From JAGWRI01 sp963728785 (lineage in GTDB: Bacteria; Gemmatimonadota; Gemmatimonadetes; Gemmatimonadales; Gemmatimonadaceae), in the NCBI GenBank assembly GCA_963728785.1, contig CAVSKV010000004.1, positions 1,240,001 through 1,304,000 of the forward strand: DNA of 64,000 nucleotides, in the 5' to 3' direction. The notes beneath the pieces were generated by a model that was given only the letters and a program-made list of their open reading frames with translations, had not been told where the DNA came from and did not search any database. Shown here piece after piece: positions 1-8,292 of the stretch (its first letter is position 1; every line of letters starts with the position of its first letter). A program made the translations under genes and the position numbers.

Positions 1-386
1 GGAAGGAGCGAGTCGTAGAACTGCACGCCGGCCTGGTACGCCCCGTTCGCGATGACGAACAGCACTGCGCTCAGCATGAACGGCCCGCGGGCGATGACCG
101 CCGTGCACGCGCAGCAGATGAGCGTGGCCCATACGAGAAAGGGCATTCGCCTTCGTGCGCGGTCCGTCAGCGCGCCGAGCAGCGGCGAGAGGCAGAACAT
201 GATGCCCATCGACAGCGCGCTGATGCCGCCGAGCAGGCTGTCGGCGCGGTCGGAGCCAACTTCCGCCCTCACGTACAGCGAGAAGTAGAGGGAAATCACG
301 CCCATCGAGAAGATGACGTTGGCGAGATCGTACAGCATCCAACTGATGACCGCGCGCCGCGGGATCGCTCGGGTGGGGGGAGTCAT
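1..386 (-). CDS. UMF1/Atg22-type MFS transporter, N-terminal part (cut by window edge)
   Basis: The minus strand is open from an ATG at 386 to the window edge, giving about 128 residues. The product begins with a basic tail followed by RRAVISWMLYDLAN, a motif typical of the UMF1/Atg22-like branch of the major facilitator superfamily. Hydrophobic segments follow, with a loop LTDRARRRMPF that matches the conserved MFS motif A. UMF1 members are inner-membrane carriers of poorly known substrate, so none is proposed. The rest of the gene lies to the left of the window. Confidence 0.75.
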   Translation of the reverse strand, partial: MTPPTRAIPRRAVISWMLYDLANVIFSMGVISLYFSLYVRAEVGSDRADSLLGGISALSMGIMFCLSPLLGALTDRARRRMPFLVWATLICCACTAVIARGPFMLSAVLFVIANGAYQAGVQFYDSLL

Positions 387-453
387 CGCACGGAATCTGC
401 GGCTCGCGACACCGAAGGGCCATAGCGAACGACGGGCACCGCGCGCCCGCCAA

Positions 454-1182
454 TTACGCCCGGGCGTGCACCCCGTCGGAGGTGACGCCAGAAGGCGGGA
501 GGCCGTCGGGCCGTTCCGCCGCTCCGCGCAGCAGACACACGGCCGCGACGATGAGCGGGACCGTGAGGAACGCGATTCCCAGTATCTCCCCCCAGTTCAG
601 CGCGCGTCCGAGGTGCTGCATCGAGGTCACCCGCCAGCTCAGCGCCAAAGCAGCGATCGCGAACAGCGCGATCGCTGCGGCGCGTGGCCAGCTCCGGGAC
701 GCCAGGCCGAGCCCCACCACCAGGAGCCCGGGCGCGACGTGCACGACCGCCCCCGAGGCCCCACCCTCGAGCACGCCGAACAGGCACAGGAACAATCCCA
801 CCGCGATCACGATGCGCGGCCCGGCCACGGCGGGATCACCCACCATGAGCAGACCGGCGAGCGCCCGGACGGCGAGGGCGGTCAACAGCACCGCATTGAG
901 CATCTCCCACGTGTGATCGTTCCTGCCCATGAGATAGAGCATGACGATGATGTTGCCTGCCACCATCACGGTGAAGGCCACGCTGCTCGCCTGGTACTGG
1001 AGCTGCATCTGCCGTTCGTCCACCAGCTTCCGGAAGAAACCCAGCGAATGAAGCGTCGGGCGGAGCAGATACGCGGCGACCATGAGCACGAGAAACTCCT
1101 CGGTGACGGCCACGGCGAGCACGAGCGACACAGCAAAGATGCCAGTGGCAGCCCAGAAGATGGGATCGCGTTTACGAAGCAT
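454..1182 (-). CDS. Multi-pass membrane protein partnered with an XRE regulator
   Basis: A 242-residue protein with about seven or eight hydrophobic segments and no signal-peptide cleavage site. The stretch VDERQMQLQYQAS after the second segment resembles the DERE-type motif of small membrane proteins (DUF2178/DUF3796-like) that are commonly encoded next to short XRE regulators. Its start overlaps the end of the XRE gene by 11 bp, so the two are co-translated from the promoter near 1460. Function is unknown; the pairing suggests an inner-membrane protein controlled, or sensed, by the regulator. Confidence 0.7.
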   Translation of the reverse strand: MLRKRDPIFWAATGIFAVSLVLAVAVTEEFLVLMVAAYLLRPTLHSLGFFRKLVDERQMQLQYQASSVAFTVMVAGNIIVMLYLMGRNDHTWEMLNAVLLTALAVRALAGLLMVGDPAVAGPRIVIAVGLFLCLFGVLEGGASGAVVHVAPGLLVVGLGLASRSWPRAAAIALFAIAALALSWRVTSMQHLGRALNWGEILGIAFLTVPLIVAAVCLLRGAAERPDGLPPSGVTSDGVHARA

Positions 1183-1381
1183 CTGATGCCTCCAGTTCGA
1201 AGAGCTCCTCCACCGTGGTCCCGAGTGCCTTCGCGAGTTGCAGCGCCAGTCGAACCGACGGGCTGTAATCGCCGCGCTCGATCGCGATGATCGTCTGGCG
1301 CGATACCGAAACCATCTCGGCGAGTTGCGCCTGGGTCAATCCGAGTCGTTCGAGGCGGAACTGGCGAAGCTGCGTCTTCAC
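1172..1381 (-). CDS. Short XRE-family helix-turn-helix regulator (YozG-like)
   Basis: A 69-residue single-domain protein that is essentially one HTH_3 fold. LGLTQAQLAEMVSVSRQTI forms the helix-turn-helix (residues about 13-31) and IERGDYSPSVRLALQLAKAL is the following conserved block. Stand-alone XRE proteins of this size usually autoregulate and pair with a membrane protein, as here. A sigma70-type promoter at 1454-1482 with a perfect inverted repeat in its spacer lies 73 bp upstream of the start, which supports autoregulation. The first in-frame ATG is used. Confidence 0.85.
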   Translation of the reverse strand: MKTQLRQFRLERLGLTQAQLAEMVSVSRQTIIAIERGDYSPSVRLALQLAKALGTTVEELFELEASDAS

Positions 1382-1663
1382 GAGGGGTGGGGTGGTGGGG
1401 AAGCTGCCGTGAGTGGTTCAGGGGGGACGGGGGCCGAGGTCTCTGCCCAGAATAAGGTAAAGTCACCTTTACATGATGTCAAGGATACCTTACGTCCGGC
1501 TGCACCTGTCCCCGGAATGCCTCGTTCGGGAGGGAGCCTGCACGCTTCCATCAGCCCGCTTGAACTTCCTCTGGGCCGGCCGTTACGTGCATCACGGCCA
1601 TCCGCTGCATCGTCACCGAGTCGCGCCGTACTCCCGTCATGCCGCCGCCCGCACGGACCGCGA
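1382..1663. other. Intergenic region between the MFS gene and the XRE operon
   Basis: Apart from the XRE promoter and operator at 1454-1482, no convincing gene is seen. Open frames crossing this stretch are extensions or shadows of neighbouring genes. It also contains the 3' flank of the MFS gene ending at 1664, with no clear intrinsic terminator. Confidence 0.5.
1454..1482 (-). promoter_or_regulatory. Promoter of the XRE operon with an operator-like palindrome in its spacer
   Basis: On the minus strand TTGACA (1477-1482) is followed after exactly 17 bp by TACCTT (1454-1459). Inside lies the inverted repeat GTAAAG-N4-CTTTAC at 1457-1472, covering most of the spacer and part of the -10 box. 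A weaker repeat AAGG-N3-CCTT sits at 1481-1491. Expected transcription start is near 1447, about 66 bases before the ATG. A dyad here would block RNA polymerase when bound, fitting autorepression by the XRE protein (inference). Confidence 0.65.
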
Positions 1664-2956
1664 TCAGCCGCGTTCCCTCGGCGCGCGGAGCATGAGCAGC
1701 CCTGCAGCGAGCACGGCGGCCGACATCACGGCGAGGCCGGCGGAGAAGGATCCCATGCTCGTGCTCAGGTATCCGAACAGGTACGGGCCGGCGAGCCCGC
1801 CGATGCTCCCAATTCCGTTGATCATGCCGACGGCGGCCGCCCCTGCCGACGCGCTCAGCATCTCGGTCGGGACGGCCCAGAACGCGGGGAGGTACGCGCT
1901 GCCGCCCACGGCTGCCAGCGTGGACAACGCGAGCGCAAGCGCGACCGAATGCGAATGGAGCGCGAGGCCGAGTAGCGCGGCGGCGGAAAGGAACGCCGGA
2001 ATCGCGACGTGCCAGCGGCGATCGCCCGTCCGATCCGAGTGCCACCCGTTCCATTGCATGGCGACGAACGCGGCCGCATACGGCAGCGCACCCAGCAGGC
2101 CCACCGTCGCGTCGGAGAATCCGGAAAGGCGTTTCAGCATGGTGGGGAAGAAGAACATGAAGCTGTACGACGCGAGATAGGCCAGGAAGCACACCACGGC
2201 CAGCAGCAGTACGGTGGGCGACCCGAGCGTCCGGAGGACGGACGACGCCGGCTCGTCGCGCGACTTCTCGTCATGCAGTGTGTCCGTGATCCACTGCCGC
2301 TGCTCGGGCGCGAGCCACCGGGCCTCGCCCGGCCAGTCCGTGAGGAAGAAAAACGCGGCGACACCCAGCACCACGGCTGGCACGCCCTGGATGATGAAGA
2401 GCCACCGCCAGCCCTGCAGGGCGAACCAGCTCTTCCCGAGCAGCCATCCCGCGAGCGGCGATCCGATGACGAGCGAGATGGGGATCGCGGACATGAAGTT
2501 GCTCGTGGCCTTCGCGCGGTCCGTGCGTGCGAACCAGTGGCTCAGGTAGACGATGACGCCCGGGAAGAAGCCGGCCTCCGCGGCGCCGAGCAGGAAGCGC
2601 GCCGCATAGAGCTGAGCCGGTGTCTGCACGAGCGCGGTGAGCGCGGTCACGGCCCCCCACGCGATCATGCACGCGGAGATCATGCGGCGCGCGCTCCACC
2701 GTTCGACGAGGAGGGCGCCGGGGATCTGCAGCGCGAGGTAGCTCACGAAGAAGATCCCCACGCCGAGCCCGAAGACCTGGTCGCTGAATCCCAGGTCGCG
2801 CGACATCCCGATCGCCGCGTACGCCACGGAGGTGCGGTCGAGATAGTTCGCGACGTAGAGGACGAAGAGGAACGGGAGCAGGCGCAGACCGGCGTAGTGC
2901 CGCGTGCGGTTCGCCAGCGATGATGCGGGAAGCGACTTCGGGAGGGCGACCGCCAT
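1664..2956 (-). CDS. MFS transporter, anion:cation symporter (ACS) type
   Basis: A 430-residue transporter with twelve predicted membrane segments. YVANYLDRTSVAYAAIGM (near residue 35) and the motif-A-like loop LVERWSARRM are typical of the ACS branch of the MFS, which carries organic anions such as hexuronates, phthalate or tartrate with protons or sodium. The substrate cannot be read from the sequence. The open frame extends upstream, but that part is polar and arginine-rich. The ATG at 2956 immediately precedes the amphipathic N-terminus and is taken as the start. It stands alone, with no catabolic genes beside it. Confidence 0.8.
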   Translation of the reverse strand: MAVALPKSLPASSLANRTRHYAGLRLLPFLFVLYVANYLDRTSVAYAAIGMSRDLGFSDQVFGLGVGIFFVSYLALQIPGALLVERWSARRMISACMIAWGAVTALTALVQTPAQLYAARFLLGAAEAGFFPGVIVYLSHWFARTDRAKATSNFMSAIPISLVIGSPLAGWLLGKSWFALQGWRWLFIIQGVPAVVLGVAAFFFLTDWPGEARWLAPEQRQWITDTLHDEKSRDEPASSVLRTLGSPTVLLLAVVCFLAYLASYSFMFFFPTMLKRLSGFSDATVGLLGALPYAAAFVAMQWNGWHSDRTGDRRWHVAIPAFLSAAALLGLALHSHSVALALALSTLAAVGGSAYLPAFWAVPTEMLSASAGAAAVGMINGIGSIGGLAGPYLFGYLSTSMGSFSAGLAVMSAAVLAAGLLMLRAPRERG

Positions 2957-3360
2957 ACGGGAGGCTCCGTGTGATTGTGCGCGTGTGGCCGGCGACGCCG
3001 CTCGCCCCGCGACCGAGAAGCGGCCAAGAATGCATGCGAAGGCGGCGCGCCGGAAGCCCGCGGGGATGGCAGCGCACGGGGAGCGGATCTGCGGAACGCT
3101 GCCTTGTCGCCGCGCCGCGTGCAGCATCACAGGGGATCGCGACGTCCATGGATCGGGAGCTGCGAGGCGTGCGACGGGACGGAATCGGCCCTCAATGCGG
3201 GTTCGGACGGGCCGCGAACGTCCTCTCGCGCGCTCCCCCAACTGGATGACGCGGACCAGGATGCCGGATTGCTGCACCAATCCGAAACGGCGACCCGCTC
3301 GAATTGCGCAAATGCGTCAGGAAAGCAAGCGCAAAATACTGATCGTTCTCTCTCTATAAG
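2957..3360. other. Upstream region of the MFS gene, no gene seen
   Basis: About 400 bp between the MFS start and the displaced tRNA fragment. Open frames here have low-complexity, arginine-rich translations typical of GC-rich noncoding DNA. In the ancestral chromosome this would have been the 3' flank of the tRNA-Leu gene, if the island model is right. Confidence 0.5.
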
Positions 3361-3412
3361 TGCCCGGGGCGGGACTCGAACCCGCACGCCGTTGCCGGTG
3401 GGGGATTTTGAG
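3361..3412 (-). repeat. Displaced 3' fragment of tRNA-Leu (left attachment-site copy)
   Basis: It is identical over 51 of 52 bases to the 3' part of the intact tRNA-Leu at 8293-8376: acceptor 3' strand, T arm, variable arm and anticodon-loop side. The similarity stops abruptly at 3413. With G at 3367 this copy would pair perfectly with the intact gene's 5' acceptor strand GCCCGGG, whereas the intact gene has a G-U pair there. That suggests this fragment is the original chromosomal 3' end, pushed away when the element supplied its own. Confidence 0.8.
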
Positions 3413-3495
3413 GGAACCGGCGTCCGAGGGCAACACCGGAAGACAGAGTGAAACACGGCGCAGGACGCCGCGCCAGAATCTAATTAACCGAACCT

Positions 3496-3511
3496 CAGTT
3501 CCGGACACTGT
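3496..3511 (+). repeat. Left copy of a 16-bp repeat inside the island ends
   Basis: CAGTTCCGGACACTGT matches CAGTTCTGGACACAGT at 8212-8227 at 14 of 16 positions, in the same orientation. Each copy sits roughly 65-85 bp inside its flanking tRNA-derived repeat. This position is what would be expected of arm-type integrase binding sites, but that role is only inferred. Confidence 0.4.
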
Positions 3512-3678
3512 TAAAACGAGCGCCGGAAACGGCGCGAAGGCGCGCCACAGGGTTCCTGAGAACCTCCCGAGCGGCGTGGGCGCATACCGGCGACGGTGTG
3601 CGGGGGTTGTGCCTGGCGGGCGATGGATTGCAGAGACTGCCAGTCCGCAGGGCCCGCACAAGCGAGACCCGGACGTCT

Positions 3679-3819
3679 CGCCGCGGAGAGCCGTCCGGAC
3701 ACGCGAATCGGGCCCGATGGCACCGCGTCTACTGCCTGCCAGATCGGATCGTCGGCACGCAACGTCCCGTCGACGACGACCGCATTCGACTCGAGATCGC
3801 GAATGTCAGAGGACAGCAT
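3679..3819 (-). pseudogene. Possible N-terminal remnant of a YceD/DUF177-like gene
   Basis: From an ATG at 3819 the minus strand reads MLSSDIRDLESNAVVVDGTL, then continues through DDPIW and IRVSGRLSAA. The layout, with the VSGRLSAA strand, resembles the start of DUF177/YceD proteins (linked to 23S rRNA accumulation) as I remember the family. After about 47 residues the frame loses any resemblance and has no CxxC segment, so the gene would be truncated. The assignment is weak; it may be a chance open frame. Confidence 0.25.
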
Positions 3820-3900
3820 AGCCACCAGCGCTACTCGCTTTCGCTGGCTCCTACCAGTCGCCAGCGCCACGAAGTTAGCTCGCCTCATGGCCCCTCATTA

Positions 3901-6900
3901 CTACCACGACGCGGAGGCGCCGAGGCGGAGCGTCCTCGGCTGTACATGGCCGAGCGGGCTGGCGAACTTGGTCGGGGAGTTCGGGTCGCTGCTGGCGTCA
4001 AGGGAGGTGTTCACCAACAACACGGCCTTGCTCCCCAGCACGTTGAACACGTCGAGCTGCACGTTCCACCGCACGCCGCCGGCGTCGAAGGGGCGCTCGA
4101 GGTGCGCGTCGAGCGTGTAGTTCCCCCCGTAGTGGTACGACCCCTCCGGCGCCAAGTTGATCCGCTGGCCCGCGAGGTAGGCCATGATGACGCTGGGGAT
4201 CTGCTCCGGGGCGGGGTCGTTCCGGCTCACCGGCTCGCGCAGCCCGTATTCCTCGTACTGGTAGGCGTACGGCTGGATCGTGAAGGTCGGGGTGAGCCGG
4301 TCGCCGTAGATGCCGTAGAACACGAGGCCAAGGCGGTAGCCCTCGCCGATATCGCCGATGGAGCGGAACTTGAATTCGAGGTGGCTGGCGTTGTCCAGGA
4401 GCCCGCTCCCGTTGATCTGCTCGTTCAGGCGCACCCACGGGCCCGGGCCCTGCCCCACCAGGTTCTCGCTGCCCGTGGTCGAATTCGGATCGTAGCCCGA
4501 CACCGTCGAGAAGTTGCCGCGCAGCGACGTCACGGCCACAGACGCCGTCGCCTCCCATCCGGGCTCGCGGATGGTGCCGTTCAGCAGGAGCTGGCGGAAG
4601 TGGCGCCAGGCGCCCGGGGGATTCGTGATCTCGTAATCCGGATTCCAGTCCACGCCGTCCTTCAGCAGGTCGCCGGGCACCTGCAGACCATCCGCGACCG
4701 CGGCAGCCACCGCGTTCTTCGGGATGTACATTTTCGGAATGACCAGGATTTGCTCCTGGTCGTAGGCGTTGGTGCGGAAGTCGGCGATGGGATAGCCGCG
4801 AGAGTCGATCATCACCACGCTGTCGGCCTCGACGTAGTTGGAGGTCTCGTTCTTGTCGACGAGGGCGATGATGTTCCGGTAGCGGCGCTCGGCATACGAT
4901 GCCTCGAAATGGAGTTCCGGTGCCGGGTCGCCGTGCACCCCGACGACGAACTCGTCGACGTACGGCTGGTGGTAATCCTTCACCACTCCCTCCTGGTTGA
5001 GCTGGTCGTACTCGATCAGCCGGAACTGGCCGAGCGCCGCCATAGAGTCACGTTGGGCTTGCGTGATCACCCGGGTTGGATCCGAAAACTTCGGTCCCGA
5101 ATACTCCCAGACCTGGTAATCGGAGTACGCGCCCGCGCCCGCCACGCGGTCGAACATCTGCGCGAAGAGATCCTGGTGGTAGCGCCCCCAGTGGATCGTG
5201 AGCCCCACAGGATACGCCTGCGTCCCCAGGTCCACCGTCAGGCCCAGGCGCGGATCCAGGCCGGTGGCCGAGATCGCGTGGATCGTGGGGCCGCCGCTCA
5301 CCGGGTCGATGCTCCCGTTCCACCAGCCGAGGCGCAGCCCCGGATGCACCCCGAGGCGGCCGAGCGTGTAGTCGTCCTGCACGAACGCGGCGCCATTCAC
5401 CACGTGCGCGTGTTCGTGCGTCTCGCCGCCCCAGCTCGTTGGGGTGTCCGTCTGCCAGGTGGAGGCGTCGGTGGGCCTGAACGTGAAGAAGGAACTGTCG
5501 AGGGTGCTCTTGCGGGGGCGCCAGGTCATGCCGGCCGTGCGCGTCTGGTCGTCGCGCCATCCGCCGAACGCCTCCTGCATGCCGGCGCGGAGGTGATGCT
5601 GGCCGAGCAGAGTCGCGAAGTGGTCTAGGCTGACGTTGTATCCCACACTGGACGGCCGCTCGCGTCCGACGAAGGCGGCATTCTGATAGCTCTCCGACGT
5701 GAGGAGCTGGTAGGTGGCCACCCCGGGGACGTTCGGGCCGCTGTACGGGTCGACGTCCAGCGCCTCGGAGAAACTCACGAACTTCGCGTCGAGAATGGAC
5801 GCTGAGCCGAAGATGTGCTGCCACGAGGCGTCGAGAATCGTCGAAGGCGAGCGCACGCGGCTGGTCGCGGCCGCGGTTTCGCGCCCCGTGAGGCCGGCGT
5901 GGTCCGTGGTGCTATCCCCCAGGACCAGCCCGAAGTTGGCGAGGTCATGATCGGACGGGGTCCAGGTGAGCTTGGCGAAGGCGCTTCCAGCGGCGGCGAT
6001 CTCCTGCACGGGGGAATAGTGCGCGTAGCCGAGCAGGTCGAGCGCCCGCTCCTGGGTACTCACGTACTGCCCGCCGACGAAGTAGAAAAGCCGGTCGCGC
6101 GCGATCGGCCCGGAGCTCTCCATCTCCAACTCCTGTCGGCCGGCGGGCTCGGGGGTGATATCGGTGCCCACGAGGTTCGTCCCGTTCAACCTGGCGTTCT
6201 CATAATCGGCGCTCAAGCTGCTCGTGCGCGTGTTGCTCCCGCTCTTGGTCACCACGTCGATCAACCCGCCCTGGAAGCCGCCCTCATCGGCGGCGGTGCC
6301 GAGGCCGCGGACGTCGAGCTGCTGGATCCAGTGGACGCTCGGCTTCACGATGGCGCCGCCGATCCCCGGGTGGTCGATGGCCACCCCGTCCAGCCGGTAC
6401 GCGTTCGCCTGCACCCCCGCTCCCCCCCACGTCTGGTCGGGCCGCGCGCCAGGCGTGAGCACCACGAGCCGGTCGAGATCGAGACCCACCGGCAGCAGGG
6501 CGATCTGCTGCGCGCTCAGCCGGAGCGGCGACACTTCCGTTGGCCGCTCCGCCTCCGCGCCGGTCGTGTCGACGACCACGGGAGCGAGGCTCTGCGGCGC
6601 GGCAGTGAGCGTCAGAGCGATTTGCGTCATGAGACCGGCGGCGACGATCACCCCGGTATCGGTAACCGGGCGGAAGCCGAGGCGGCGTGCCGTGACCTCG
6701 TACACCCCCGGGGGCAGCGCGGCGAGCCGAAAGACGCCGTCACTACCGGTCGTCGCCCGCCGCTGGTAGGAGCCGTCGGCCCGCCGGGCGGTGACCCCCG
6801 CCTGCGCGACGGGCTGGGCATCCGTGCTGCGGACGACGCCGGCGATGATCCCCGAGGTGGACTGTGCGGCGAGCGGAGCGGTGGCCAACGTCATCCCGAG

Positions 6901-6963
6901 CACTGAGGCGACGAGCCACGCTCGCCGTGTCCACCCGGCACCGGCACGGCCAGCCGCAGCCAT
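3901..6963 (-). CDS. TonB-dependent receptor with N-terminal carboxypeptidase-regulatory domain
   Basis: A 1020-residue outer-membrane protein. Residues 1-34 look like a signal peptide (WTRRAWLVASVLGMTLATAP then LAAQS). A carboxypeptidase-regulatory-like beta domain follows at about 38-122, then a plug-like region with AYRLDGVAIDHPGIGG and GLIDVVTKSGSNT, then a long barrel region ending in Trp (LRLGASASW), typical of outer-membrane barrels. Such receptors import siderophores, vitamins, peptides or glycans; the ligand is unknown. The ATG at 6963 is chosen because it directly precedes the signal peptide. The frame stays open upstream through ndk to 7392, so the annotated string could appear as one 1163-residue protein, but a cytosolic kinase ahead of a signal peptide makes separate initiation more likely. 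Confidence 0.85.
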   Translation of the reverse strand: MAAAGRAGAGWTRRAWLVASVLGMTLATAPLAAQSTSGIIAGVVRSTDAQPVAQAGVTARRADGSYQRRATTGSDGVFRLAALPPGVYEVTARRLGFRPVTDTGVIVAAGLMTQIALTLTAAPQSLAPVVVDTTGAEAERPTEVSPLRLSAQQIALLPVGLDLDRLVVLTPGARPDQTWGGAGVQANAYRLDGVAIDHPGIGGAIVKPSVHWIQQLDVRGLGTAADEGGFQGGLIDVVTKSGSNTRTSSLSADYENARLNGTNLVGTDITPEPAGRQELEMESSGPIARDRLFYFVGGQYVSTQERALDLLGYAHYSPVQEIAAAGSAFAKLTWTPSDHDLANFGLVLGDSTTDHAGLTGRETAAATSRVRSPSTILDASWQHIFGSASILDAKFVSFSEALDVDPYSGPNVPGVATYQLLTSESYQNAAFVGRERPSSVGYNVSLDHFATLLGQHHLRAGMQEAFGGWRDDQTRTAGMTWRPRKSTLDSSFFTFRPTDASTWQTDTPTSWGGETHEHAHVVNGAAFVQDDYTLGRLGVHPGLRLGWWNGSIDPVSGGPTIHAISATGLDPRLGLTVDLGTQAYPVGLTIHWGRYHQDLFAQMFDRVAGAGAYSDYQVWEYSGPKFSDPTRVITQAQRDSMAALGQFRLIEYDQLNQEGVVKDYHQPYVDEFVVGVHGDPAPELHFEASYAERRYRNIIALVDKNETSNYVEADSVVMIDSRGYPIADFRTNAYDQEQILVIPKMYIPKNAVAAAVADGLQVPGDLLKDGVDWNPDYEITNPPGAWRHFRQLLLNGTIREPGWEATASVAVTSLRGNFSTVSGYDPNSTTGSENLVGQGPGPWVRLNEQINGSGLLDNASHLEFKFRSIGDIGEGYRLGLVFYGIYGDRLTPTFTIQPYAYQYEEYGLREPVSRNDPAPEQIPSVIMAYLAGQRINLAPEGSYHYGGNYTLDAHLERPFDAGGVRWNVQLDVFNVLGSKAVLLVNTSLDASSDPNSPTKFASPLGHVQPRTLRLGASASW

Positions 6964-7392
6964 CAACCGGCGGGAATCACGTCGCACTCCGCCAAAGAAG
7001 AAGCCCGCTTCCCGCAGCGCATTTTCAACGCTGTCGAACGCATGAATGGCGTTCCTCTCCTTGAATTCGGCGTACATTTTGCGGACGGTTCCCGGCTCCG
7101 CCTCCGCCGGATTGGTGGCGCCGATCGCCTCGCGCAGCGCGGCAACGGCGCCCTCCTTCTCAAGGATCAGAGGCATGCAGGGCCCCGAGGTCATGAACGC
7201 GACGAGCGATGCGTAGAACGGGCGCTCGCAGTGCACGGCATAGCTCTCGCCGGCCTGGGCCTGCGTGAGGTGCATGACGCGCGCGGTGCGCACCATGAAA
7301 CCCTGGGCTCCGAGGTGCGCGAGGATTTTGCCGGCCCGGCCGGCGCCGAATGCATCGGGCTTGACGATCGTGAGAGTCTGGTTCGCAGCCAT
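6963..7392 (-). CDS. ndk: Nucleoside diphosphate kinase, apparently frameshifted at its end
   Basis: Transfers the gamma phosphate of ATP to other (d)NDPs through a phosphohistidine. The conserved start TLTIVKPDAFGAG (K11), the active-site histidine H117 in NAIHAFDS and SVENALREAGFFF match the family; H is usually followed by GSDS, so HAFDS is a variant. In the open frame there is no stop after FFF (131-133) and translation would run into the receptor gene. Skipping one base after FFF gives AECDVIPAG and a TGA at 6963-6965, a 142-residue protein of normal length whose stop overlaps the receptor ATG as TGATG. A one-base insertion, a sequencing error or programmed shifting are the options. The gene sits inside the tRNA-Leu island, unusual for ndk. 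Confidence 0.8.
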
Positions 7393-7446
7393 CGCTCAAC
7401 ATCGAATGTGGTGATCGGTGCGGCTTCGTCAAGCGCGCCTTGATGA

Positions 7447-8187
7447 GGTCCACGAAGTCGACAGGGCGCAGCTCAGCCGTTGCCTCTCTCGAAGTTGCGC
7501 CGAAAGGATCTCGCGAAGGCGCTCCAAGAGATCGACGCCAGGCGCGCGACGGCTCGGCGCTATCACGCCGCGTGGTCTTCGTTCGCCAACTACTTGGTGC
7601 AGATCGAACAGATCGAACACAACCCGCTGCGCGACGTGCGGGCGCCGAGGCCCAATCCGGGCCGCACCGTTTACCTGGACTTGGCGGACCAGATCAAGCT
7701 GGTAAAGGGACAGCCGCAGCCATTCTCAGCCCTGGCCGCGCTCCGGGAAGGCGCAGGCGTCGAAATTGGGGCTGCTTTGCGGGGCCGTAGGCGGGATGCG
7801 AACGAGACCGAAGGCACGGTCTATGTCCGCGGCACCAAGAACGAGTGGCGCAGCCGGAAGGTGATCCTGGAAGAGTGGGCCTGGCCGATTCTCCGAAAAG
7901 TGCTCCGGCACAAGCTCTCGGATGCTCTGCTGTTTGATGGGATCGATGAAAGGAGCGCCCGACGCGAACACAAGGCCGGTCTGAAGGCGGAGGAGCTTCG
8001 GGACGACTACCGGATGCACGATGCGCGGCACAGCGTGGCCGTCCGGTGGATGCGCGAGGGAATCCCGCTCCACGTCATTGCCAACAACCTGGGCCACTGG
8101 GATACCTCGATGGTCGAGCGCCAGTACGGTCGCCACCGGGTGCGCGAGGAAGACCTACGCCACGTGAATGAGAGGATCGACAAATGA
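7447..8187 (+). pseudogene. Tyrosine recombinase (integrase), 5'-truncated remnant
   Basis: The open frame starts after a stop at 7444; TTG at 7480 would give 235 residues. It holds the end of a core-binding domain (ARRYHAAWSSFANYLVQ, then HNPLRDVRAPRPN) and a catalytic domain. Numbered from the TTG: K120 in GTKNEW, the HxxR box H180-R183 (MHDARH), H206 in NNLGHWD and the nucleophile Y216 (ERQYGRH). The first catalytic arginine, normally in a TGxRxGE-type motif, is replaced by E95 in GAGVEIGAAL. Full integrases have about 300-400 residues, so the N-terminus is missing. It points toward the tRNA-Leu gene and is presumably the relic of the enzyme that inserted the island. Confidence 0.7.
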
Positions 8188-8211
8188 GGCCGGAATCCCA
8201 CAAGACAAACA

Positions 8212-8227
8212 CAGTTCTGGACACAGT
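8212..8227 (+). repeat. Right copy of the 16-bp island-end repeat
   Basis: CAGTTCTGGACACAGT, 14 of 16 identical to 3496-3511, lies between the integrase stop and the tRNA-Leu. The local sequence also contains CACAGT twice, 11 bp apart. A possible integrase arm site; not proven. Confidence 0.4.
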
Positions 8228-8292
8228 GGAACCGGATTCCGACCTAACGACAAGCTCTGTCCTTCCCTCAAACTCCTTGCCGGAGAATAACA

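Larger units (their letters stand above)
3413..3900. other. Left interior flank of the island, largely noncoding
   Basis: Between the displaced tRNA fragment and the receptor stop codon lie a 16-bp repeat (3496-3511) and a possible gene remnant on the minus strand (3679-3819). No intact gene, terminator or other structure is evident. The rest looks like decayed sequence. Confidence 0.5.

Noticed and set aside
3598..5628. A 676-residue open frame on the plus strand
   Set aside because: It lies antisense to the TonB receptor, and its translation is His/Arg/Val/Gly-rich without domains: a shadow of a GC-rich gene.
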